From: Morinoia aosen
Lineage: Eukaryota > Arthropoda > Malacostraca > Amphipoda > Talitridae
Assembly (NCBI GenBank): GCA_030386875.1
Contig: CM059564.1
Span: 46,458,075 to 46,522,074, forward strand
DNA length: 64,000 bases
Direction: 5' to 3'
The notes under the pieces are model-generated. The model was given only the letters and a program-made list of their open reading frames with translations, was not told the origin of the DNA and did no database searches. Every line of letters starts with the position of its first letter. The stretch's first letter is position 1. Below are positions 20,545 through 31,627 of this stretch, piece after piece. A program made the position numbers and the translations under genes.

Positions 20545-20875
20545 CTAACCACTGAAAAAGCATTCCAAAGAAAGGAAGGCACCTTTAAGTACAGAGCTGA
20601 GGGAACGTGGAATCTATGAAGAAGGAGCATAGAAGCAGTAAGTTGAAAAAGAAGATTAGGAAACAAGATAAAAGTTGAAAAACTATAAGGTGCTGAAAAA
20701 CAGCACAGCATTGAACCGAAAAAAAAGGTGGTCTTTAACTTAACACAAAAATTTTTATTTCAACCAAAATATGGCCTACCTAACTCCCAGCTTGAGCCCT
20801 CACATTTTGCCCCTGGGAGTGCTAATTTCCATGCATACCATAGTTGTATCCTCCTGAGAGGTGTAAGCTAACAAT
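20545..20875 (-). mobile_element. SINE-like retroposon copy, minus orientation
   Basis: It is the reverse complement of the family consensus, including AGGGAACGTGGAATCTATG, GGTGCTGAAAAACAGC, the CCCTGGGAGTGCTAATTTCC region and a CTCCTGAGAGG head. It is nearly full length. Together with 20055-20405 it could fold into an intronic hairpin. Confidence 0.7.
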
Positions 20876-21149
20876 TCAAACTACAAGTAGATATAAGACC
20901 AAGACAAACCATTCACTTAGAGTGAGATAATTCACTAATTTCATAAGAATTTAACCGGAATAAAGTGTACACTATTGAGTTTGAAAGCATACTTGCATTG
21001 CAGAGTAATAACTGCACAAAGACTTGCTACTTCACTGCAGGGTGTATACCAAGACTTTTTACCAGTCACATGGTACTTGGCTAATTACCAATCTGCAATG
21101 AAAGACAATGTCTGTAGGCCACAGAATATACTGTAAGCATGAGGTTTAC

Positions 21150-21341
21150 CTGGAGAGTATCAGATGAAGGATCAACTTGAGCCAGTCCCACAATTTCGAG
21201 GGCCTTGGCTAGCTCAATGAAGCGAGACAGGCACGAGTGCGGCACGTTGACATGGCCTTGGTAGATGAAGAGAAGCAGGTACTGCATGTCTAAAGCCGGC
21301 ACGTCCCGCAGGATGATCACAGGGTGCTGGCACGGGTTGTT
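21150..21341 (-). CDS. BTB/C2H2 regulator, second coding exon (residues 62-125, rest of BTB)
   Basis: The acceptor is GCGACTCAG and the donor CAG before GTAAAC, both in phase 0. The exon encodes HPVIILRDVPALDMQYLLLF and IYQGHVNVPHSCLSRFIELA, then KALEIVGLAQ. It matches the second half of the BTB fold (HPIFILKDV..., YRGEVNI..., LQIKGL). With the previous exon it completes a BTB domain of about 115 residues. The last residues are a polar linker. Confidence 0.92.
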
Positions 21342-21909
21342 CTGAGTCGCAAATGTACACTCAGTATCCAATGAAAATCATTAACTCTCAACTAATGAGA
21401 AATTGCTCAAATAATTCCAACATAAATGTCCCAAATACACGACAGCATTCAATACTTCATACGTTAGCCATACTTATCGTATCATATTATGTTAAAGTTA
21501 ATGCCCAAAGTCTTTTCCCAATGAGAATGAGAATACAGTAATGACTCTCATAAAAGTAAAGAACAATTGGACATTGAACAATTGAGATGAGAAGCATGCA
21601 GCACCTGTAAAAATTCTACAGTATCATATTAAAAGCCACAATTTTTCACAAATTTGCCTGCCCTTAGTTGCACATGTGATACCACATGCATGTCCTAGAA
21701 AAAATGGATAGTTTTAAAGTTTTGAAACCTATAAGACTGAATTTTCTCAATTTTCAAGCTCCTATAAGTTTTTAAAATTAATCATTTTTGTTTTATAGAC
21801 ACCATCAGCATGAAAATATTCACCACAATAAGAAAACAGATTTTATCATTGTTATTTACAAGTGCTCTTCAATTTATAAACAGAAAAGAGAAATTACACT
21901 TGATCTCAC

Positions 21910-22103
21910 CATTAATATCTGCTTGAAGTATGGGCTGGAAACAGCCAGGATGAACTTGTGTGCCTGGAGCTGCTGTCCCTCTGCAGACAGCGTCACGTCT
22001 GCCAGCGCCCCATCCTCCAGCAGGTGACTGGAGGCTGCTGCCAGGCTGCTGCCATGGTTACTCCACTTTAGGCTATACTCTGACATGTCCATTACTCAAT
22101 CAA
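21910..22103 (-). CDS. BTB/C2H2 zinc-finger regulator, first coding exon (residues 1-61)
   Basis: The acceptor CTGTTTACAG precedes an 11-base leader containing TGA, and then the ATG at 22092-22090; a second ATG two codons on is also possible. The exon encodes EYSLKWSNHGSSLAAASSHL, then LADVTLSAEGQQLQAHK, then SSPYFKQILM. This is the front half of a BTB/POZ domain of the arthropod tramtrack/lola/broad type (LRWNNHQ..., LVDCTLAAEG..., AHKVVLSACSPYF). It ends in phase 0 at ATG before GTGAGA. The BTB domain mediates dimerisation and corepressor contact in nuclear regulators. The full model has six coding exons (21910-22103, 21150-21341, 19815-19919, 18539-18803, 17244-17395, 16033-16557) and about 473 residues. 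The upstream non-coding exon was not located. Confidence 0.92.
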
Positions 22104-22550
22104 CTGTAAACAGAGAACACAATCAATTGCTTCACTCAAGTATCTATGAAAATATTTAATAGAAAATTCATGTTTATACTTAGTTTACTTTTAAACTACA
22201 AAATGGGCATCTATATATGGTTTACATGGAACAATTACTGAGTGAACAAAGAGTTTAAAGTAATAGGCTATATCTAACTAACAACCTACTCTAGCACCAT
22301 TACCTGTTCTCATTAATGATGCTTCTCAACACAAAGCTAGAGGCTAAAATTGTGACCACTTTTTCCACAGCACAAGAAGTGTTATTTATTGATCAAATCA
22401 GAATCCTATCATGAAACCAATACAGACATTTGGAAGATCAAAATAGCTTAGAAGAGAAATAGTTATAAATAAGATCAACTTATGTATTTACTGAAAATAA
22501 GAATGGAGAATAAAAATGTCCTTTTGTTAGAAACTTATGCCAGTATGTGT

Positions 22551-22779
22551 TTAACACGTTAACCGTCACGTGTACCACCGGTGGTACACGGAGGGAATTT
22601 TCATAATGCAGTGGACCGACCCGAAGTCACAAACTACATTTTTATAAATTCTTAATCAAAGCTACGTAAGGGCCCGATCCATATAATGTTTGCTATTTTC
22701 AAAATTGCTCACTACAGTTGACTCTAAATTTTAGTTGAATATTGAACTTTAGTTTAACCCATGGCGGTTAACGTGTTAA
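22551..22779. mobile_element. TTAA-flanked MITE (piggyBac-like ends)
   Basis: It begins TTAACACGTTAACCGTCA and ends with the near complement, CATGGCGGTTAACGTGTTAA. TTAA at both ends and short inverted repeats fit a non-autonomous piggyBac-like element. It includes the palindrome TACCACCGGTGGTA. A second copy starts immediately, sharing the TTAA. Confidence 0.6.
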
Positions 22780-22926
22780 CACGTTCCCTGCAAAGGGAAC
22801 GTGTGGTCCCTTAGGTGGTTCTCAAAGTGCTGCTGACCCATCTGCAGTCACTAACTCATTCATTATTTAATACTTAATGAAAGGTAAACAAAAGCCCGAT
22901 CCAGTTTATGTTTGCTATTTTCAAAG

Positions 22927-24340
22927 TAATACTTATTAAAGGGAAAGGATGTATATTGGGCATTTATGGATCTAGAGAAGGCGTATGACAGAGTGGATCG
23001 CGAGGCTCTATGGCAAGTGGTAAGTTTGTATGGAGTGGGTGGGAGACTGTTGGATGCGATCAAGAGTTTCTACATTGATAGCAGAGCATGTGTGAGAGTA
23101 GGGAATGAGGTGAGTGAATGGTTCCCAGTAGTGACAGGTGTGAGACAGAGATGTGTGATGTCGCCGTGGTTGTTTAATTTGTTTATGGATGGTGTGGTGA
23201 GAGAAGTGAATGCCAGAGTGTTGGGAAAAGGTGCGCAGTTGGTGGGACGAAATGGTATGTATTGGGAAGTGTGTCAGCTGTTGTTTGCAGATGATACAGC
23301 GCTTGTGGCTGATTCAGAGGATAAACTGGAGAGACTGGTTGCAGAGTTTGGTAGAGTGTGCGAAAGGTGGAAATTGAGGGTAAATGTGAATAAAAGTAAG
23401 GTGATGAGATGTTCAAGAGGTGGAGTGTTTGGAACTTTGGATGTGAGGTTGAATGGGGAAGTTTTAGAGGAGGTAGAGCATTTTAGGTACCTCGGGTCGG
23501 ATGTGACTGTTAAGGATAGTATGGAAGTAGAAGTGAAGCATCGAGTGAGTGAAGGTTGTAAGACATTGGGTGCAATGAGGAAAGTTTTTGAATGCAGGAG
23601 TTTGAGTATGAATGCTAAGAGGGGACTGTATGAAAGTTTGATTGTGCCAGTTTTGTTGTATGGAGCAGAGTCCTGGGGGTTGAGAGCAGCTGAGAGGAGG
23701 AAGTTGGATGTGTTTGAGATGAAGTGTTTGAGGAGCATGTATGGAGTAACTAGAAGAGATAGGATCAGGAATGAGTTGGTTAGGGGGCAGACGGGTGTTA
23801 TCAAAAAGTTGAGCAGGCGAGTGGATGAAAGAGTGCTTGGATGGTTTGGGCATGTTGAAAGAATGAATGTTGAGCGGCTGGTGAAAAAGGTATATATGTC
23901 GGAAGTGAGTGGTTTTCGAGCGCGAGGTAGACCACGGATGAGTTGGATGGATGGGTGCGACGTGCTTTGTATGAGAGGGATCTGACTGTGGACGTGGCGA
24001 GAGGGATGGCTGCGGACAGAAGTGAGTGGGGGCAGTGTATAAGGAGGTAATTTTATTTTTGACGCGTTACTGGAAGCTACCCGCGTGTGATGGGGTTGAC
24101 CTGTCATGTGGGGGGGAGGGGCTGCACTCAATGAAGCGGTCGGGGTAAACCAGCTGTGGCTGTCGGGCCTGACTGTGGAAGGTGGTTGTGCTGGGCTGCT
24201 GCTGATCCTGGCAGTTCAGATGCGGCCAGTGCTGCCTTTCTCGCCTCCTAGTGACTAAGTGTGGTGATTGTGGCCTGCTGTCGGCTACCCTTCCATAGGG
24301 AGGATAAGCCCGGTATATGTATGTATGTATGTATGTATGT
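22927..24340 (+). mobile_element. 5'-truncated non-LTR retrotransposon (LINE) with 10-bp target duplication
   Basis: ATTTTCAAAG occurs at 22917-22926 and 24341-24350, immediately outside the element. The element holds the C-terminal part of a reverse transcriptase ORF, a roughly 290-bp 3' region and a short TATG/TGTA tail, as in RTE/L2-like LINEs. Endonuclease and the N-terminal part of the reverse transcriptase are missing because of 5' truncation. Confidence 0.9.
22936..23985 (+). pseudogene. Reverse transcriptase fragment of a LINE (broken)
   Basis: The frame enters before the in-track ATG at 22966. It contains the first catalytic block (FMDLEKAYDRV), the GVRQ block, the FADD catalytic motif (about residues 107-110 from 22966), YLGS, LLYGAESW and a RGRPRMSW end typical of RTE/L2-like elements. 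Three defects are visible: 5' truncation; Arg where the GVRQGC block normally has Gly (GVRQRC); and a one-base frame shift near 23958, after which the normal C-terminal tail continues in another frame to a TAA near 24050. It is therefore a dead copy. Long minus-strand frames over it are shadows. Confidence 0.88.
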
Positions 24341-24827
24341 ATTTTCAAAGATGATTACTTCAATTGAATTAAAATTGGAATTGAATATTGAACTTCAGTT
24401 TAACCCATCGCAGTTAACGTGTTAAACAGAAATGTGGCAGAGTGATGAATTCTCAACAAAATACTGAATGCTTAGGAGAAATTAAATTTTGTATACTATT
24501 GTTTGATTTACAGTTAATTAAAAATGAAGTTTGATTGTTTTTTATACATTTCAGAAACTTTTCAAGTAGAATATCAGTTATATCAGGCACATATTTACAT
24601 ATATTTTTTAATTGGTGATAGCAACAGTCAGCAAAATTTGATTCAAATTAGTATGATATAGCCAAACTATACTGTATATATTAACTCTTATTTGTCAATT
24701 TTCAAATGAAATTTAGTATGGGAATTCTGAGCTTTCAAATTGAAAACATTAGTATACAATATAAATTAAAACTAAAGTTCTTCAAAACAGTCCGTCATAT
24801 TAAGATTGAAATGTCAAAACTTTGAAG

Positions 24828-25370
24828 TTATATGAACAGCGCTTATGAATGGCCTTTTTTGCGCAAAAGCAGTCATTGTTTTTGCAATAGAAATGGAAGC
24901 TAACCCCCTATTACAAACGTGAAGAGGTTGGGTCGTGAGGGGTAGCCACAGTTCTTCTAGTGAAAATTATAAATAAAGGTTTCTAGTGACGTCCGTTTAC
25001 ATCGACTCCAAGATGTCTGCCGCCATCTTGGGTACCAGGTGGCGCCATGGCGGCAGCCACCTTGGAGTTGATGTAAATGGACGTCACTAGAAACCTTTAT
25101 TTATAATTTTCACTAGAAGAACTGTGACTTGACCCAATCTTTTTACATTTGTAATAGGGGGTTAGCTTCCATTATTAATGAAATTACGCTAGGCGCGCAC
25201 GCTTCCCTGGCGCGTACAAGCCAACTTCAAAGTTGAATAATTCGAAAATAACGCATGAGCGAGCAGAATGTCATTCATGTAAAACATTCTTAAATGTGTT
25301 CCTTTATTGATTCTTTGCAACGAAATTATGAAAATCGTTGACCACATTAGAGTAAAATTTGACCCAATAC
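24828..25370. mobile_element. Long-hairpin DNA element, copy 1
   Basis: Inverted arms are seen on both sides of about 25030. Examples are GGTTTCTAGTGACGTCCRTTTACAT against its complement, and AACCCCCTATTACAAACGTGAAGAGG against the right-hand copy. The centre holds GCCGCCATCTTGG and GGCGCCATGGCGGC. The outer arm is clearer in copy 2. No ORF of its own is evident. Confidence 0.75.
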
Positions 25371-25851
25371 AAAATATACTCAACCTATTCATTTTTAGAG
25401 GAAAAGAAAAAAAGACCATCTAACCTGCATCACAGAAATTCACCTCTTCCTCCACTCCAGAAAGCACTATTGCTCAGACATTCAACTTCTGTACAAACAG
25501 GGAAGGGCTACACACTGCACAGTGTAATATATCTCAATCGATAACATTTTGTGAAAGCTAAGAGAAAAGCAATTATCAGAGCAGTTGCTCAATTTTACCT
25601 TCTATTAAAATTTGTTTGATTTAGGTACTAAGGTTTTTTTGCAATTCAGCAGAATGAAAACTTTGTCATGTATACATCATAAATCTATAGATTTCACACA
25701 ATTATTTTTACACACTCAATAAATACAGATAAAAAATTTTTGATAAACTTCAACAATAAATTTAATAATAGGAATAATAAAAAGCAATGAGAGAAATTTT
25801 TAAGAAGGCTAGTTAAATGTTGACTGTGTAGAAATAATTGAAAGAATAAGG

Positions 25852-26474
25852 GTCAATATTGAATTTAATGTTGTCAACAAATTTCATAATTTCGTAGGTA
25901 TAGATGGGTAATATAGTCAATTTTAAGACGTTTTACACGAATGACAATATGCCCGGAAATGCTTAGTTTTCGAGTTACTTAAGTTTGAAGTTATACGAAC
26001 AGCGCTCCTGAATGGCCCTTTTAACGCAAAACAGTCATTGTTTTAGCAATGAAAATGGAAGCTAACCCCTATTACAAACGTAAAGAGGTTGGGTCGTGAG
26101 GGGTAGCAGGGGTAGGGCTGCCGCCATCTTCAGCCGGTTGGCGCCATGGCGGCAGCAGCCACCTTGGCGTCGATGTAAACAAACGTCACTCGAAACCTTT
26201 ATTTATAATTTTCACTAAAAGAACTGTGCCTACCCCTCACGACCCAACCTCTTTACGTTTGTAATAGGGGGTTAGCTTCCGTTATTAATTAAATTACGCT
26301 AGCCCCGCGTGCTTCCATGGCGCGCACAAGCCAGCTTCAAAGTTGAATAATTCGAAAATAACGCATCGCCGGGCAGAATGTCATTCATGTAAAACGTCTT
26401 ATAATCGACTATATTACCCATCTATACCTACAAAATTATGAAATTCATTGACAACATTAAATTCAATATTGACC
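25852..26474. mobile_element. Long-hairpin DNA element, copy 2 (inverted ends about 290 bp)
   Basis: The left end is GGTCAATATTGAATTTAATG, and the right end is its complement, CATTAAATTCAATATTGACC. Pairing extends inward through GGTATAGATGGGTAATATAG and GAGGTTGGGTCGTGAGGGGT to a GC-rich centre. The left arm lacks the AAATTATAAATAAAGG segment that the right arm keeps, so one arm has a deletion. It is the same family as 24828-25370. Confidence 0.85.
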
Positions 26475-27599
26475 AAAATAAGACATACAGGTTACAATCA
26501 AAATTACCATGCATTTGAAACTTTACGATCTTATACAAAGTGTTAGCATCTCAGCCTTTAGCATAAAAAGGTCAGACAAGATTAAAACTCCAAAGCCTGA
26601 TAATGTACTAGAATTTTATTTTCTATTATCTACTTGACCAACAATTCATCTTTATTTCAGCACAACCTTAGCCCGCAAAGTACTTAATATTCGTAACTTG
26701 AGAACAAAACAGCTGCTATATGTTATTTTACATGAATCAGAGCTTAACAGGAAAACTCATCAACATTCAGGACATAAAGCACCATAAATTAGAAGCAAAG
26801 TTTGTTCTTTGAATAGATTTACTTTATGCAATATTCGTACTGCTTAGATAATTCCTGCAAACCACGACCTGTCATGTAGAACGACTTTTAGTAGTTAGTA
26901 CCGAGTGTAACGTGAGTGGGAATGACACCGGCGTACAAACGCGTTTGTATGCGTTGGATCAGCTGTTCAACAAAATGTTATATTTGAAGAGGAAAGCCTA
27001 AAACATAATTTAAAAGGGAAATGAATAAATTTACGCATCTATCTAGAAATGTGTCGAGTTCTTCAAAGAAACACACGAACTCAAGTAAATGGTTTTTAAA
27101 TTTTTCTTCTCAATGTTTGTAAACAAAGATGACGTCATATAAGATACGATTTTTTGTCCCATTTATTATAGGTATAACTCATGGCAAATATTGGGTTTTT
27201 CATATGCTAAAACTTCAAAATTGACGGTTTCTGCTTCTAATATATCAGATAAATTATAAGCAACGTCGAAACTTACATTTTATTGACACCGTTGAGCCAA
27301 GGTGTTATTTACTACGCTTGTGCTTATCAGCCGAATTCTACCCTAAAGGTAGATATGATTCTTCAGGTTACCCTGAAATACTATAATCCAAATTTACATG
27401 GGTATCATATATACCGTTAATTTTCACTCCCAACAAAATTTGCATAGCATATCGTTGTAATATCAATATAGCTCGAATGAAAAAAATTCAAAATTGGCAT
27501 ATATCATGTTCTCGTTGGTCCAAATTTTTATAGGAAAAGGATGCTCTATTCTGATCAATCGAGCCTGATATATATAATCCTTACATTGTTTTTTTTCAA
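26475..27599. other. Gene-free AT-rich stretch
   Basis: I see no ORF, splice-bounded exon, tandem array or inverted repeat here beyond short A/T runs. Confidence 0.6.
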
Positions 27600-28715
27600 A
27601 TGCCCTATAAATTACATCAGGACCCAATGATGGTCATCAGGACCCCGGTCAAGCTGGAACCCATTTCCGACGTCTGGGTAGAGTGGGGAATTGTGGCTGA
27701 GTTCTCCCTTTTCCCAACGGGGAGAAACACCTGGCTTGAGTTAACTGATTTAGAAGAGATCCAACAGAAAAATAAGTTACACAATGCTCAAAAAGTCTAA
27801 TTTATCTCGGCTTCACTTCTATCTCAACAATGTATTAAACGAATGACGTAGGACCAAGTATCGATCAGAGCCTTGGAACGATTCAAAGGTGCCCGAGAAA
27901 AAATAAACGAAACGTGCGTATTTTTCAAAACTTCAGTGGGTGAATCTTAGGTAAGGTGGAAAACTAGGAAGCTTTTAAAAACTAAAAAGCTAATATGATT
28001 TAGTGCTTTTAAGTTCAACATGGATAAAGTAGAAATAAATTTCTTGTAAAATAAATGAATTTAGTTAAAAAATATTAACAAAGTGTTTTAAATTAAAAAT
28101 TCAAGACTAGATTCTGGATATCAACTTTTTGGGCATGACGTTATTGAGAAAAGTTGTTTTGTAAATTTTCAATCTTAGGGAAACTGGAAATGCGTTTGTA
28201 ACTAATTTGAGGAATCATTTAAAAATCGGGCAAAATAAAATAATCATAAATTACATAATATTTATTTATGTAAAATCATAACAAAATGAGTACACGGGAA
28301 CATCTACATATACGGCCAGCGTTGGGTGATATTGCCATGGGACAAATTTGTAATTATATGTTCCATCTCCTGCGGCGAGGAATATTGCATGGCTCCATCA
28401 AAATATTTGAAACTCATGCATATTCATAAAGATGTCTTCGGACCGATGCCCAAGAGCTTGAAACGACAGCAGCTGATTGAAGAAGATCCTAACATGGATC
28501 TATCCGCAATGCGATAGGTCAATTTGCGCTGCGAAAGTCTCATAAAAATAAACCTACGTAGAGTATACAAATCCAATCGCTGTACCAATAGCCCACGGTA
28601 GACTATATACACGATGGTACACAACCAAGAAGCTGAGCGACAAGACGTGGAATCTTGCGTGCAATTAAACTATTATGACCCGAAGGAAGTAATTGCCTAC
28701 GTCCGCAAATACTGA
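27600..28715 (+). pseudogene. Cluster of short coding-like fragments, possibly a decayed gene
   Basis: Three plus-strand frames lie close together: 27600-27800 (66 codons, with VWVEWGIVAEFSLFP), 28287-28517 (two overlapping frames, the second ending in PKSLKRQQLIEEDPNMDLSA) and 28614-28715 (33 codons, YYDPKEVIAYVRKY). Their composition looks more protein-like than the AT-rich surroundings. I recognise no family and see no convincing splice sites. They could be a relic of one gene, of a mobile element or of a viral insertion, or chance. Confidence 0.25.
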
Positions 28716-31627
28716 AAAAGTTGAAAAAATTATAACCACCTTACCACGAGAAAACATAAAACCCACATTTAAGTTATTATGGATCCATCTTAAGAAATTG
28801 TTAGCTACTCTGAGATTCCTCCCTCCCCGCCCCCCCTTCTCCCAAGAGTATAGGATTTAGATGTAGGTTAGGTTGACTACATGATGAATTAGAGACCGGC
28901 GTCCCGAGGGGAGATACTGTTTGGTGACATGACGTACAAATAGGCATTGAGGAATTTCATCCCTTTTTCGAGACGACTTTGCTTCTTTCTGTATTCTTAA
29001 CTTTTTCAGTCTCTCTTTTTTGTATTTACTTACTCGCCCTTCATCCCCTACCATTTCCATGCGCAGAGTATCCAGAGTGGTAACACACTTTGTGTTTAGA
29101 TTCTCTCTATTCTAAATGATCTCTTACATTTGCTCACTTGAGATCTCCTTTGATACTTCGTGTCGGGATTTTAGCCGTTGAGTAGTTTGAATGTAAATAT
29201 TAATTCCTGACGGCCAAAAAAATCTCGAACAATTCTCGATAGTGATCTGGGAAATTTATGAGAGGGATAATGAAAAACGGATTGGAACTCAGCTTATTTC
29301 GGTGGAGTTTATTGGAAGAGGAAACCAGGAAAACTGGCTTGGATCTTGATCTCGGAGAGCTTGTCTAGGTGGGCAATCCGTGCAGGAGGACCAGGCTGGC
29401 GTTGACGAAGGCCGTCACGCGATGGAGTAAGCAGGGTGAGTGAGTGGTATTTGGGAACTTGAATTAGGCAATTGGAGGTAATTGAGCGAGGGTCAGTGAC
29501 TTAGTTCAGGTAGAACTAATGACTCAAAATACGGTGAGGTGTGAGTGAGCAAGTTAAATCCGGCTCATGTGAGCAGAAGCAAGTCGGCACATTAGCACAT
29601 TAGCACATTAACGGGAGCAAGTTAAGTTACTGCTTATGTGAGAATAGCATTTAGCATGGCACTCAGAAAAAAAACCCAGGGAGATTCAAAACTGTGAGGG
29701 TGGTGTGTATGGCGATGATGTAGAGGTCCTGCACAGGAGTCCAAGACGCTGGATGAAACGTTCCAGGAGAGACATCAAGACATTCCACCACTGACAATCC
29801 AACATATAATGACAACTCTTCCCACACGGAGAAATCCGAGACACTCCTACAGGTTTGACTCCAGCTACTTTAGGATTCTCACTTTTGGCAAACTCAAAAG
29901 AGATAGGACAGATTTTGGTTGACAGATTTTAACAATAAATAAATGGTTTAAGCTGTTTAGCTGTCAACTGTTCACTAATGCCTCTGGCCTTAAAAATCCG
30001 AGTATTAGGTTTAAGAACTTCCGGTAATAAGGATCGTGATTCCTTACAGAGACTACGGGCAAGTAAACACGAGATCTATGGAATATCGTGAAAATATCAA
30101 GTAACTGCCCTTTTGAAAGCAATAAAAAAAACATAAAAATCCTAAAGTTCATGGATATAAATCCTACTAAAAAATCCTGGTAGATATCATTTGCAATACT
30201 AAAGGAATTTAAGGAATAATATATATCCCCAATAAAAAAAAAGGAAAAGGAACACCTAAGCGTTGATTTCACAGGCGGAAAGTACGCGAAGAAGGAAAAC
30301 ACTAAAGCATGAGAGTTCCGTGTGGCGATTTAGCCGGCGACTGTACGCGTCGGCCTCAGCCAGAGCCGCCAGCAATTTGCACACACTCAAGATAGGCAGA
30401 TGGTAGTGGGTGTTTTTGTCACAAGAATGCGATGAGTTAAATTAAATTTCATGGGAATGTTTCTCTATTGAAATAAGGGCGTTTACGTAAAGGTTTCCAG
30501 AAGAGTATGGAATTAAGAAATGAAATTCCAAAACTCAGCAAGCATAGACAGGAATACTTTTCGTAATTTAAGACTACTGCGAGTCGGTTTATAACAAAAA
30601 GAATAAATGCTACTATAACACATGCCTATAGTATTTATAATCACAGAGTAGTGACAAGAGACGACGGTATGAGGTTCCGCCATTAAACAAAGCTCTATCG
30701 GCAACGAAAAGCCGGCAAGTTCAGCCGCGTTCGTTCCGAGTATCGAATCATGAATGGAACTGCAGGTATATACTATTATCGTAAAGAAAAGGAACGAACA
30801 TGATTATGCTTTGATAATAAAATCATGACACGGAAATGCAATGCACATCTGACGCAATCTTTTACGCTAAGTCACGTTGAGAAAAGACAAACAACGCACT
30901 GAATGAAAAACATGCTACATCAATATTCCCACGCATAACTACGTATCGTAACACACTGCCTGTCAACTATTAATACTCACTGAACACGAAGAAAAAAACA
31001 CGATTATATTCTAACATTGATTACTCACGAGAACGAAGAAAGAACACGATTATTTTCTAACACTTTTAAACTCACGAGAATTTGCTGTAACACCGCTAAA
31101 GTAGGACGCCAAAGTAAGAGTGGCTTTTTGAAAGAAGAGACGCGCAACTGCGCAGTGTTGCCACCAGAGGGCTTCTCTCTCGAAAAATGTCAAGTGTTAT
31201 TTTTATTATTTCATGCATTTACACAAAAACTTCAATGATTACGAATTAGAAGTAGAAAATAATTAATAATAAATTAGAGTAAGATTTTTAATGCTACTAA
31301 TTAATTTATTTAAGTATGAATGGCAAATTTCTAATTTTTACGCTTATGTAGCGGTATGCTACATTCGATACAGCGAGGGAGTCTCAAACGATCTAGCTGA
31401 TATAAAAGCAACAGCGATAATTATCTGTGATGACCACGATCCAGACATCATCATGCTGTAGCTACTACATTGAAATGGACATTTCAGGGCTACGTCACCT
31501 GCGGCTGGCCTCAGTCACGATGGTAACGCCTCAATTTAGGCTGCCAGTCAATCTGCTCTGCGCTAGGCGACGAAACCCAATTTTCTCGCAGGCTGTCGTG
31601 ACCTGACGGCTGCTGCGCGCCTGGTGA
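28716..31627. other. Gene-poor stretch
   Basis: Only short chance frames are seen. Minor features are three GCACATTA units near 29588-29610 and a two-copy repeat (CGAGAACGAAGAAAGAACACG and relatives) at 30990-31080. No recognisable gene. Confidence 0.55.

Larger units (their letters stand above)
22776..24425. mobile_element. Second TTAA MITE copy, interrupted by a LINE
   Basis: It starts TTAACACGTTCCCTGCAAAG and ends TTTAACCCATCGCAGTTAAC plus GTGTTAA. GCCCGATCCAGTTTATGTTT and the AATATTGAACTTCAGTTTAA end match the copy at 22551. The interior is split by the LINE at 22927-24340, so the LINE is younger. Confidence 0.6.

Noticed and set aside
23274..24131. Minus frame of 285 codons.
   Set aside because: Antisense shadow of the LINE reverse transcriptase.
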